Below are positions 30,001 through 41,756 of a stretch of 64,000 nucleotides of DNA, piece after piece (the first letter of the stretch is position 1; each line of letters begins with the position of its first letter). The stretch lies in assembly GCF_048771995.1 (NCBI RefSeq), contig NC_133063.1:73550514-73614513 (forward strand), given 5' to 3'. The notes under the pieces are model-generated. The model had not been told where the DNA came from and searched no databases. It saw only the letters and a program-made list of their open reading frames with translations. A program made the position numbers and the translations under genes. The stretch comes from Taeniopygia guttata (taxonomy: Eukaryota; Chordata; Aves; Passeriformes; Estrildidae).

Positions 30001-31974
30001 TCAGTTGTTCCTTGGACTATTTGTGAAACTGTGCTGTTTATACACACTCTAAACCAATCGACCAGCCATGTTTTTGATAAGCAAATATGTATAGTGAGTG
30101 TGTATGTGACATGCAGGTACACATGTATATATGTAATGGTGTTTCTTTTTTAGCATGGTGAAATATGTTTCTTTCTGAACCTTCTAAGTGCGGGTAACTG
30201 CTGGAAAAGTCTGACACAGTAATATCATATCTGGAAAGTTCAGAGACTTCAACATTCTGAAGTCATGTTGACTTGTTTAACAAGCTTGATGTATTATTCA
30301 TGTCAGTTTTTTGAAGTCTTGATATAGTATTTTCCAGGAAGCTATGTATTACTTATTTCATATGCAGTTTTCACAGCTCACTTCTGTTAAAATGTGGAAG
30401 ATAAATCTGAAGAGAAATATTTTTATATCTTTCCAATATAGAAAAGATGAGAGTAGTTTTAAATTTGAGTAAAAGTAACTTTTTTTTGCATGCTGATGGG
30501 AAGAAACCTCTTAATTGTTTTGGTATTACAGACAAAGTTAGATTTCCTTAAATTTAACCCATATCCAGATAGACTGGTTTTGAAATATTTTGATTTACTC
30601 AGGTTCCTGGTTTTTACTTCACTTGTTTCATAAGCATGCTCCTTGTTACCTTTTCAGAGAATGCCAAAAAATCATGCCATAGTGCCTCCACATGAAAAAA
30701 GAGAAAATGAATTTATTTTTCAGTTACTAGCTGGTGATAGTGGAGTGGCACAAGGTGTTAATAAGGGTGTCATGAATCCCTTAGTGTCATGTTTAAGAGG
30801 CCAAAACTTTCTACCTTCAGTCATGAAGAACTTCTAAAATTTATTTTAGACTTTGGAAAATACTCATATTTCTTTGATCTTCATGTATAAACATGGTTCT
30901 GTCAAATTTCAATCTTCCAAAGAATCATTCTTTATCAATAATTCATTTTCTTTTCCTTCTCCTCCCTGCTCTGCAGATGCCTTATGATTAGTAATTTTAA
31001 GGAACAAGATTATGTGATGTAAGAGTAATAGCAGAATTTGTAGACCAGCTGGTTGATTTTCACAAAATGTCTCTTGCTATGATAAACTATAGGAATAAAT
31101 GAACAGGAGGACTTACGATAATCTTTCTGTGTTTTGGGTGGAAAGTAATTGGCTTTCAAAAGGTTTTCCAGCTAAGTCACTGGATTTGCAACTTGTTTCT
31201 GATGCTAGTTATAGAAAAGCTTACTCCTGTCCACTAGAACAAAGCTATTCTTTTTTAAGGCTTCTGGAATCCCCAGCTTAAATATGCGCTAGGCTACTGG
31301 GGGCTCATTATTTGGCTACTTTCCTCTGTGTCTGGTGTGGCTTGAATGAGGATTTTGTAGTAGTGACTACACAGAGCTGCTGAGTCCAATAGTGTTAGTA
31401 ATTACAGCATCCTGTATCTTGGTTCAACTTCCAAAGGCAGAAATTGTGGGGAGGAGCAGCTTAGTTATTTTATCTTTCCAAGAAATTCATAGTTCATGTA
31501 GCTAATTTTATAATTCTGTTTCTGAGAAAAGTCCTCAGAATAGTAGAAATTAAGAATATTTATTCTGCGGGAGTAACTTTCAACAAATGTCTGATGATTT
31601 GAAGTTCTAACAGAATAATAACAAAGAAAAACTGTCATTTTGTCAAATGCACTTAACTGTTTCCCTCTCCACCATTGCCATTGAGCTGCAAGAGAGAGCA
31701 GATTGGAGGAGCAGCCTTGTACTTCTTTAGAGAAAAATTTCCTGTGGAGAATTGGCTCTGATTTTTGTATTACTGCAGAAGGTCATGTTTGTTGTGAGTT
31801 GTGAGCCAACATATGTTATCTGGTGGTGAATGAAGAATGGCTGTTGTTGGGTAAATGTGTGACATGTGCTGATGTGTTAGATTTTATTAACCTGTTTTGA
31901 TGCAGTCTTTCCTGTTTTGATCTTTCTACTTTATTTTAGCAAAAGTAACTCTTAATGCCTTATTTCTTTTCTAG
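27042..31974 (+). other. CCDC171: CCDC171 intron 5
   Basis: A 4.9-kb intron in which one or more exons encoding about 75 residues of the mammalian protein would be expected. None was recognised by eye. No clear mobile element was seen either. A short stretch at 31682-31725 weakly recalls the missing sequence. Confidence 0.65.
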
Positions 31975-32121
31975 GAGCTGAATAATGACCTGCAAAATAT
32001 ACGCAAGAAATTGAGAGATGTGGAAGTGGAGCACAGTGGCTGCAATGAGGTGCTAAGATGCCAGGCCAATGAACTTAAATGCAGCACTGAACGAGAGAAG
32101 AGACTTTTAAAGGAACTTGAA
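31975..32121 (+). CDS. CCDC171: CCDC171 coding exon 5
   Basis: This 147-bp exon encodes exactly 49 codons (residues 152-200): ELNNDLQNIRKKLRDVEVEH and so on to CSTEREKRLLKELE. It aligns with human [20 protein letters not shown] and FSTQREERLRKEFE. The acceptor is TATTTCTTTTCTAG and the donor CTTGAA|GTAAGG; both ends are phase 0. Its phase allows direct joining to exon 4. Confidence 0.96.
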
Positions 32122-33764
32122 GTAAGGCTTTTTGACTATTGCTACTATTAGTCTCAACAAGCACTGACACTAAGCAATTTTATTTTTGAGGGATAGAACC
32201 TTCCAGTTAGGCTGGAATTCTGTGTACTTGATGAACGAAATCTTGAACATGTGTTTTGCAAAGATGGCTGAACAGGTGAATGCCACTTTTATTGTGAGTT
32301 TAGCTTGAGACTTGTGTTTAAACATCAAATAGGAAAAGGTTTATGTGTGAAACATAGGTTTACGTGTGAAAACAAGGCTAACTAACTTTACTTCAGGAAA
32401 TCTAAAGTCTTAATTTGTCTATCTTCTTGTATTTTTGGTTTAATGGATTTCTGGTGGAGAATCTGCTGGAGCTGCAGAAATTGCCAGATGATGTGGTAGG
32501 TGAGGGAGTAGAATATTGAAAGATCACAATGGTCTTACAGCAGCCTCCTCCTAGAGTTAGTTACTGCAGCTTTAGTTTTTCTCTCTGTTGAATTGACATC
32601 CATGTTTCAGAAGTCTCTAGTATTTGAGAATAATATCTTGTAGGCTCTTTACATTAACCAGCTAGTTTCCTCATAAGTTTCAATATTTTATTTGTCAACT
32701 AATAGGATTTGTAGTAGTTATATTATATGTTCGTGCAGTCTGGACCAAGACTTTCTTGGTAGAACATTTGTCATTGCAGAAAATAATATTGACAATCCTG
32801 ATGTATGTTTTCTACCAAAGGCAACATTAAATATTTTCTAATTTAAGAGAACTGTCACTTCTTAAATATTAAACCTTAAAGAAACAAGTTACATAGTTTT
32901 CAGCTGTGGGTTTTTTTTTTTTTTTCCTGTTGTTTTTCTCTTAAAGGCAAAACAAATGTTTTAAGTGTTGATTTTTAGGTAGGTAGAGTCCTGCATTAAA
33001 GATGAAACACAAAAGAAAATTCCTACAGGGAAGATCAAAGCTCATCAACTAAAAACACTGACTTATTGACCAACAAAGTAGACCTTTGTGCCCCCAAAGA
33101 ATTCTACAGGAAATCTATTGTCATGTATTTTGAGCTGCACTTATTGGCCTAAGTGGAATTGCTTTCAGTTGGAATGTGTTGCATACTGTGAAGTTCCAAT
33201 AGCCCTTTTAAAAAGCACAAAGTTTTTCATCCCTGTACTTGAGTAAAAACTCTTCTTTTGACCTCATGGCTTTTTGTATACTAACAGAGAAGTCGTGAGT
33301 TTAAAGGAGGAGGAGAAATGCAGCAAATTTTTTTTTAAAATACTTTGATTGAATATACCCACCAGCTGTAAATTTGAAAAGAAAGGATGCAGTTCCTTGA
33401 AAATCTGCAGTTGCTATACTCTATGATGGTGTTATTAGGGAAGTGCTACTTACTAACCATAATAGAAAAAATATCTTTTTTGCTTCTAAATTTTTGTTAA
33501 ACTATTTTAATTTTCTGAATATCTTAGTAATGTAAGAAAATATATTCAGTCTGCAGAAAAATAAGTCTCGTGTTACTTATTGATAAGGATAGCTATTTAA
33601 GCAGTGACTAAGGAAAAGTATGTCATGAAACCTCTTGTATATGAAAGTTAAAGAAAATTAGTACAAGTCTTTGAATCGAAAAAAACAAACTAGGTTAGAC
33701 GTCAGTACATATCCTGTTGGCAGCTTGCATCTCTACCATCTTAGACGTAAATTGCATATGTGTA

Positions 33765-34800
33765 ATTATCTGAAAGGACCTACAGTAACCTTGTAGATGG
33801 TGATTCTACTGGGCAGCCTCCTCCTATGCTTTGCAACTACCTTGCCATGAGGAATTTTTTCCTCATATCTAATCTAAACTTCCACTGGTACAAGTTGAGG
33901 CCATTTCCTCTCATTCTGTCACTAGTTACTTGTGAAAAGAGACTGACTCCCACCTGGCTACAGCCTCCTTTCAGGCAGTTGTAGAGAGTGATAAGGTCAC
34001 CCCTGAGCCTCCTTTTCTTCAGGCTAAACAACCCCAGCTCTCTGAGTCACTCCTCACAGGACTTGTGCTCCACACTGTTCACCAATTTTGTTGCCCTGCT
34101 TTGCACATTCTGCAGCACCTCAATGTCCTTCTTGAATTAAGAGCCCCAGAACTGAACACAGGATTGGAGGTTTAGTCTCACCAGTGCCGGGTACAGGGGA
34201 GTAATCACTGCCCTGGTCCTGCTGGCCACACCATGGCTGGTACAGGCCAGGATGCCATCAGCCTTCTTGGCCTCCTGGGCACAGCTGGCTCATGTTCAAC
34301 TGCTGTCACCAGCACCTTCAGGTCCTTTTCTGCTGGGCACCTTTCAGTCACTGTGGCCCCAGCCTGTGGCACTGCCTGGAGTTGTTGTGGCCAAAAAGCA
34401 GAACTCAGCACCTGGCCTTGTTGAATGTCATGGCGCTGGTCTTGTCTCATCTCTCCAGCCATTCCAGCTCCTTCTGCAGAGCCTTCCCACCCTACAGAGA
34501 CCAATACTTCAACCCAACTTTGTGTCATCTACAAATGCAAGTGCATTCAATTCCCTCATGAAGATCACCCCAATGCTGAGCCCTGGGGAACCTCACTGGG
34601 GCCAGCTGGATGTACCTTCATTCCCACCACTCTCTGGGCCTGGCCATCCAGCTTGTTCTTTACCTAGCAAACAGTGTACCTGTTCACACCATAATCAACC
34701 AGGTTCTTCAGAACTTCGCTGTGGGAAATGGTGTCAAAGCCCTTTATTAAAGACTAGATATATAACATCTACAACTTCCTTCATCCACTAGGTGCATCAT
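33765..34800 (-). mobile_element. CR1 LINE (3' UTR and end of ORF2)
   Basis: Reverse CR1 of about 1 kb. Words include CTCATATCTAATCTAAACTT, GATAAGGTCACCCCTGAGCC, CAGGCTAAACAACCCCAGCT, AGCACCTCAATGTCCTTCTT, TGAGCCCTGGGGAACCTCAC and GGAAATGGTGTCAAAGCCCT. Open frames of up to 179 codons inside it are chance frames in repeat sequence. Confidence 0.93.
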
Positions 34801-36554
34801 GATATCAGTAGCCAAGCTGAATTTCTATTCAGATATAGAAGTCTTAAAGTAGTACACCCCAGACAGAATGGTCTACATTTTTTCATTAAGTAGATCTGTA
34901 TTTTTTTATCTCTCTTCATAGAATTTTTAGCTTGATTGAAGTTTTTAGCAGATTGAAGTTCGTAGATATAGGATACATATCTTCGATTTCCATGCTGAGT
35001 ACCTCATGTTAATGATCATTTGGTTAGCAAATGGATACTTAAGTTCTTGATGACAAGAAGAAATTTCTTAAGGTGATTGCGTGAGGAGTAGTGTACCTCT
35101 ACTTAAACCCCAGTCTTAAAATATTTTAATATATGCTACTTTCTGAAAAGCAGTGGAGATTAATGTTTTCTGGAGTTCACAAATCTGTTCTTTTGCTACC
35201 CTCTGCTGGACATGAGGGAGAAATCCATGGGAAAATACTTGGGTTTTGATAATGGAAGGAAATGTTAAATTTAATTTTTTTTTCTTTTAGTACAATGACA
35301 CTTGTATAAAGGATTATATCCAACAGATTGTTATACAGAAAGGAATTTGCAAAAAACCTGCCTGCCTCCCATTTTGGTTTTTTTTCCATTCTTATTTTTC
35401 TTCAAATAATAGTCTGGTTTTATCCTTCAGTGATTACTCTGATCATGGTCAAAAAGAGGAAATTTCTAGTTTCCAGAGTTAGAAATTAGGAGAAAGAATA
35501 ACGACAAGTTTCTGTGGACTTTTTAGTTGAAAGATAGCTGTTGCTGCACTGTCTAACCTATTAACTTTCCAGTTTGCAGTGATGCCAATATGTTGCATAG
35601 ATTTGGAGTGCTTCTGAAGTAGAAAACACACTGTGCCAGAAAAATTGAGATTGAGAACTAGATGATCAGATATCATTTCTACTTCTTTGGCCTGAGGATC
35701 AGTAGCCAAATAAATTATTGAGCTATTGCTATTGAACTCATCAAGATAATACTATTTATGATAATCAATTTTCCAGAACCGTTGTCTTTTATTTTTCTTT
35801 TAGCTCAATTGCTAATGAGGATTCTTGGGAAATACTTGAAAAAGACAAGACAAGAAAACTTGTCATATAAAAATAATGTTTCTTATGGTATATTTAGCCA
35901 AAAAGATGGGTGGGAAACTGGTTTTGCCATGAGAATGTAGACTTTACCACAAGAAACAAAATTATTAGTTTACACATTTCAAACTCTTTGCCTTGTTCCT
36001 ATAAATGTAATAATTTTCTGTTATTTTTTAATGTTTTTGAGGCTGCCAACACTTAGTAAGCTGAAGCTCAAGGTCTCTCATTTTTTTAAGTCTTTCTTAT
36101 AAGGCTTGAAAAATGTTCCATAACTTGGTCTGTTTAATTTCTGGGACTGAGTACATTGTCGTATTTCTGAGATTTCTAGTTTCCATTTAGACTAATCCCT
36201 TAGCTTTCACATTGCCTTTTCTACTTCCCGTGCCTCCACTATGTATATTGACATGTGGTGCTAAACATGTATGCTTGTATTAGCTTGGGAATTCTGCTAT
36301 GATGCAAAGAGGGCTTGGGGAATGGTTAATATCTGTATGTGTTTGAAGTGTATGTATGTGCAATACTTGAAGGCTGTGGGCTTATTTCTCACTCTCTCTG
36401 TGTTAGTGAAACATGAAATTTAGGTCACAAACAAAATCAGCTTACCCCTACTTAATCTTCTGCTTTCTAGAGTGTCCACAGTGTCATCCAAGAATTCTAG
36501 ATGCTGTGACTGTCATATATTAGTTACTACATGCTTAGTATGTAGTATACTTAT

Positions 36555-36580
36555 GTATATATATATATATATGGGTATAT
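36555..36580. repeat. TA microsatellite
   Basis: A (TA)n run of about 10 units inside a wider TA-rich patch (36540-36645). Confidence 0.8.
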
Positions 36581-36699
36581 ATCCAAAGAGATATACTTTC
36601 TCTAGACAAAAATATATAGTACCATATACTATATACTATATTTAGAGGTTTCTAAGCATTGCAGGTTTTGTAATGGGAACTTTCTGGTGGCTCCAAAGT

Positions 36700-37825
36700 T
36701 ATATTTCTTGAGTGACAATGCTTTCTGCAAAGCATTTGACAGTGTGCCATACAACATCTTTGTTTCTAAAATGGCGAGACATGAATTTGATGACTGCAAC
36801 TCTTGGTGCATAAGGAGTTGGCTGGATGGTTGCCCTTAAAGGGTTATGGTCAATGGCTTGATGTCCAAGTAGAGAGCAGTGGTCAACCAGGAATTGATAC
36901 CGGAACCAGTGCTTTTTAACATCTTTGTTGGTGGCATGGACAGTGGGATCAAGTGCACCCACAGCAAGTTTGCTGACAAGATTGAGTTTTGTGGGGCTGT
37001 TGACACACTGGAAGGCAGGGATGCCATTCAGGGGGACCTTGACAGGCTTGAGAAGTGGGTCTATGCAAACCTCTTGAAGTTCAGCAAGGCCAAGTACAGG
37101 GTCCTGCACCTGCCCCAGGGAAATCCCAATTACACATACAGGCTGAGCAGAGAATAGAGTGAGAGCCCTGTGGGGAAAGACATCAGGGATACTGATGGGG
37201 ATTAGAGGCTGGACAGACCCAGCAATGTGCACTCGCACATCTGCAGATCCAGAGATCCATCTGCATTCTGGGCTGCATCCAAAGCAGTGTGGCCAGCAGG
37301 GTGAGGGAGGGGATTCTGCCCCTCTGCTCTGCTATGGAGAGACCCCACCTGCAGGGCTGCATCCAGCACTAGGGTCCCGACTTAAGAAGCACATGGACAT
37401 GTTGGAATGAGTCAATAGGAGGGAGAGCCACAAAGATTATCAGGGGACTGGACCACCTGTCCTGTAAAGACTTACTGAGAGAGTTGGGTTCAGCCTGGAG
37501 GAGAGGAGACTCTGGGGACAGACACCTTATAGCAGCCTCCCAGTACTGAAAGGAGCCTACAAAAAAGCTGGAGAAAGACTTTTTACAGGGTCACGTAGTG
37601 ATAGAACAAGGGGGAATAGCTTTAAATTGAGAGTAGGTTTAGATAAGACATTATGAAGAATTCCCCTACTATGAGGGTGGTGAGGCACTGGAACTAGTAG
37701 ATGTTGTAGATGCTCCATCCCTGACAGGGTTCAAGGCCAGGTTGGATGGAGCTTTGAGTGAGATGGCTTAGTGGAAGGTGATCTTTAGTGTTCTTTTGCA
37801 CAGAAACTATTTTATGATTTTATAC
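36700..37825 (+). mobile_element. CR1 LINE with reverse-transcriptase remnant
   Basis: Forward CR1 covering the C-terminal part of the ORF2 reverse transcriptase and the 3' UTR. Translated fragments such as KAFDSVPYNI, then GPVLFNIFVGGMDSG-type text, and LEGRDAIQGDLDRLEKWVYA are recognisable across frames. The catalytic FADD box reads FADK (36969-36980), losing an aspartate, and frameshifts and stops break the frame, so it is dead. It ends in 3' UTR words such as CCATCCCTGACAGGGTTCAA and CTTTTGCACAGAAACTATTT. Confidence 0.93.
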
Positions 37826-38831
37826 AAATGGACTTCATCTCAGAGAGGAGCTTCCTCTTCATAATCTCCTGTGTCATGATACAAATGAAGTCCAGTTTGG
37901 AGACTGGTTAGTCTTATCTTACTTTCAGATCAAACTGTTTCAATAGTGTTTTATGTATCTCTCATGAGGAGTTAGCAAATCACGAGTCTTTTGCCTATGT
38001 GCTTGTATAGAGTAACAGTGTCAGTTCATATAAAGGTCTTTACTTAATCTACTGGGCACGGGAGAGCATTTCAGATGGCTTCTCCAGCTGCAACTCAGTA
38101 GCAGATTGAAATGGACTTGGACTTTATTCAAAGGCAGCCAAACTGTATGAGTTTAGCAGTCCTAGTTGTTTTTACCCTTTCTTTAACCTGAAGTCAAGCA
38201 TATGGCTTATCTTGTACCTCCCATGCCAGTGTAATTGTTTATCCAGTGTCATGCAAGTCAAGTATGCTTATTCTGTCACACATATTTCTCTAGACTTTAG
38301 GTACAGGAAATATGTACTTAATAAGTGAAGGTTACCCACATTATCAGGCTGAAAGAACATTTACTTCAGTGGTTAAGAATTGTTTGTATTTAGGTAACTT
38401 TATAGTTATTAAAGGTTGTTTATTTTCTGGACAGGAGATGGCTCCACCTTACCATGATCAACCGGTATCAGCGTTTCTAACGCTAGGTGGAAGTGGTCAG
38501 CACATCTCTCATAGAAGTGTTTAGACCCCCTGATTTGAGCTTTTGAGCCATAGGGAAATGCTTTTAAGTAGGAAAAAGATCTGAGTCTGAATATGGGCAC
38601 ACACAAACAGAATGGTTGAATGGTGATTCAGGTATGAGGTACATGTGTGTCCACGTCACTTAAAAATGTCTTGGCTGACCATTTCACATGGACCTAAACC
38701 TTCCATAAGTGTAAGTATCCTGATAAATGAAACATCTTGCAGAAGGGGTTTAAATAGAAGCAGAAAAGAGAAAAATTACTTCCGTTACTGTATCTAAGCT
38801 TAGTAAGTGTTGCGAATATGTCTTTGTCTTT

Positions 38832-38844
38832 CCCCCCCCCCCCC
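38832..38844. repeat. Poly-C run (13 C)
   Basis: Homopolymer C run, rare in vertebrate introns; its length may be affected by sequencing error. Confidence 0.9.
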
Positions 38845-39364
38845 TACTGTTTGCTTATCTGATAAAGGATATTTTTGGTAAATGTGAATGTCTAACAGCA
38901 AATGTGGTGTTGAACAATGTGTCATGTAGGATACTAAATTAAGGCTTTCAATTTGGAGTACACCAGTACTCACAAATACTGCAGCACTTCAAGCGAGTTT
39001 GGGGGACAAAAAAGTGGAAGCCACAGAGGACAGTTTGGAAAATGATGTTGCAAACTGTAAGCTTAAAGAAAATGTCTCCACATTAGCACTGATACAGAAT
39101 GTGACACTGAAAAAAGTTACTGAACCTTAAGAGATTAAACATAAAGCATGTTTGCCCACAAATTTGAATGCTGGAATTGAATTTTTCTTCGTCAGTTTTA
39201 TTTACTGTTTCTCAAAAGTCAAAATTCTCTCTGTGCTATTATGGAAACTGATCCCAGCTATCCTTGTTCTTTGTGATAGATGAACAATGCAATGATTGAT
39301 TCTCACAATTAACAGACAAGTATCATGTATATAGGTTAAGAAAAGTTTTATAGATTTATAGTTA

Positions 39365-39692
39365 TGTTTTACCCCCTTGCGTAGTTATCAAGGGACAGCA
39401 GGGATTGGGACATTTGAGAGGGTCGGCTTGTCACTGTGGTGACATCTGACCTCCAGTCAGGCTTTGAGGAAGTGATCACCACCACTGGACAGAAAGAAGG
39501 AGTCAATGGACAGAATTCTGGGAGAGGCAAAAGAGTTAAAAGGTAAAACCTCCATTGTGTGGGCGAGCACATGGTGGGGAAAAATCCTTTGTTCCTGGCA
39601 CCATATATTTTCTCTCTTCAGTCTTCTGTTGTATTTTTGATAAGGTTTAGTAAACCTTTCTAAATTTATGAAAAGTGTGCAACTATTTTTCA
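39365..39692 (+). mobile_element. Possible LTR of an avian endogenous retrovirus
   Basis: A moderately GC-rich block in AT-rich intron. It starts TGTTTTACCCCCTT and ends with a polyadenylation-like region (GATAAGGTTTAGTAAACCTT then TCTAAATTTATGAAAAGTG) that resembles the ends of several avian ERV LTRs. No target-site duplication was confirmed and no viral gene is present. Confidence 0.35.
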
Positions 39693-41119
39693 TATTCTTT
39701 AAATTAAGGCTGACATCAATCAGCTTGAATATCTAAGGAAACTTCAGAGAAAATTCCATGAGTTTGTGCCTGCTATCTTAAGTAAGATGTCTGCCTTCAT
39801 ATATCTTGTTAGGTACACATGAAAGTAAAAAGTGACTGAATCTTTTTGAATAACCAATATTTTCTTTGTTGGATGAGCAAACGCTTTGTCATCAGTGAAG
39901 AACTTGCTTTTTCATCCATCTTTGAGATGGATTTGGACCTGACAAGAAGCTTTCCATATTAAAACAGTATGTATTCCCATTTGACTCCCAGATACAAGCC
40001 TGTAATCTGGATATCTGTGGCCTGCAAGCTTACTGTAGATGGTTTTCACACAGCTTCTTTTTTGTAAGGCATTGTGTAAAATTTTCAGACATGATTTAAT
40101 AAGGATACTGATTCTCACCTTTGATTTGATTCAAAGAGGTTTGCCTGTCTAATGGGTTTCTGATGCCAGTGACTTTCTGTTTTGTCAGACAGGGAAACAA
40201 AACTCCTTCCTATTTCTCTTTTTGGAACTTTTACTGTGTTAGGCTTGCCCCTGACATTTTTCTTCTACTCACAGAATGTGTAATAGATTGTTCTCACTGG
40301 TGGAGTATACAGCTTCTCACTGTGAAGGGAAGTGCATATAGGTATCAGCAGAGCCTGTTTGAACCTTTATCAGCAAAATAGAATAGATTTTCTATATGGC
40401 ATTTTGTTGCAGTTGTGTTCTTCCCAACTGAGTCTTCAAAAGCATCTTCAAATACAGTTGCAAGTTCTATGGCTGATGTGCAGTTTGATAGACTGAAATG
40501 TGAAGATTCTTTTCCTTAGAGCAAATCTGAATTTTTTTCTATTAATCATTCTGTACTGATTAACCCACTGTTAACTACTGTACTTAATCAGTAGTGGCTG
40601 GTTTGATGTCTTTCATGAAGTTTGGGTTTTTTTCCTGACTAATTTCTCAAGTATTTGCTGGCATCTGACTTGGTTTAAATTTGCTAGAGCTATGGTGAAC
40701 CATAAGGTAGTCATAGAGCAGTGGAAAAAGAATATTCAGTACTCCACAGTCAGCATCTACATGACTTCGTCAATTCACATCTGTAGTTTTTCTGCAGGCT
40801 TTTTTAAACATCCAGTCTTCCAAGTATAGTATATAGACTGGTAAAATAAGATTAAGTTTTGCCTGAGTAATCTTCTGAGACTTTTGGAAAGAACACAGTT
40901 TACTCTTCATCTTTGGCTTCTAATAATACAAAAAATTAGTGGTAGTTCTGTCAGATCTCTGACAGTGTCTTATCTTGAATAAAAAGATTTGTTTCTTTTC
41001 CTAGCTGTTTGTTTTTTGGAGTTACTGTGAACTAATTTAAACGAGATTGTAAAAAACCAAAATTGTAACAGACTTGTGAGGCAAAGCTTTAAAGAATCAA
41101 ACTCTAGAAGAAGAGGAAC

Positions 41120-41756
41120 TTCAGACTCAAGAATAGGGCATTGCTGCCGATGCGCTCTTCTCCCCTCTGCCTTTCCCTTGCCCCGGCTAGCTCTGGGGAG
41201 AAGGGGCGCTGGCAGATTTCCAGCGCTTCCCGCTGGACCCTCACCGGGCTTTGGGCAGAGCTGTCGGAGTTCGGAGAGCAGTCAGTGACCCCACGGCGAT
41301 TTAATGAAGAGTGTCTTTCTTAGGGGGGGCGAATTCCGTTTATTGCAATCCAACGGGAATACCATAATTCAAAGGGGACCAGGCATGCCATGCCTGCGTT
41401 TGCCGGAGCGGCGCGGGCAGGGCGGAGCGCGCTGGAGCCAGCCAGAGAAAGCGCGAATGAACTAAATACGGAACGGGGGAAAACCGGGCGGCCAATGGGG
41501 TAAAGCCATGGGGGGTTCGAGGGTGGTGGGATACAGGGGTACATCCAATGAAGGACAGACAGGGGAAGGGTCCCAGTTCCTCTGCCTATCACCCGGCGTC
41601 CCGGGTGGAAGATTCTAGGTGGAGGGGAAGGGACACCGAGTGACAGACAGGCATCTGGGGTAAACAGGGTGAATGACTTAGCATTTTTGGGGACAATGGA
41701 CACGCGGGGAAAGACGGGAAAACCCGGGGAGAACCGTTACAGAACCGGGGGTACAT
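41120..41756 (-). mobile_element. Probable GC-rich solo LTR (endogenous retrovirus)
   Basis: A sharply bounded GC-rich block inside AT-rich intron. Read on the minus strand it starts TGTACCCCCGGTTCTGTAAC, has an inverted CCAAT box (CCCATTGGCC) followed about 25 bp later by a TATTTAG TATA-like box, then AATAAA at 41344-41339, then a U5-like GC-rich part. This is the promoter and polyadenylation layout of an LTR. The 5-mer GGAAC flanks it at 41115-41119 and 41757-41761, possibly a target-site duplication. The element does not end in a clear CA, so the left boundary is uncertain. No viral gene is attached. A CpG-island promoter is the alternative. Confidence 0.5.

Noticed and set aside
30643..30837. 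Possible CCDC171 exon after TTACCTTTTCAG (30660s)
   Set aside because: The frame beginning RMPKNHAIVPPHEKREN is open, but no convincing donor follows and the peptide does not match the missing CCDC171 segment.
34252..34791. 179-codon plus-strand open frame
   Set aside because: It lies entirely within a reverse CR1 and is antisense to the element; a chance frame in GC-rich repeat DNA.
36699..37238. 179-codon minus-strand open frame
   Set aside because: It is antisense to the reverse-transcriptase remnant of a forward CR1.
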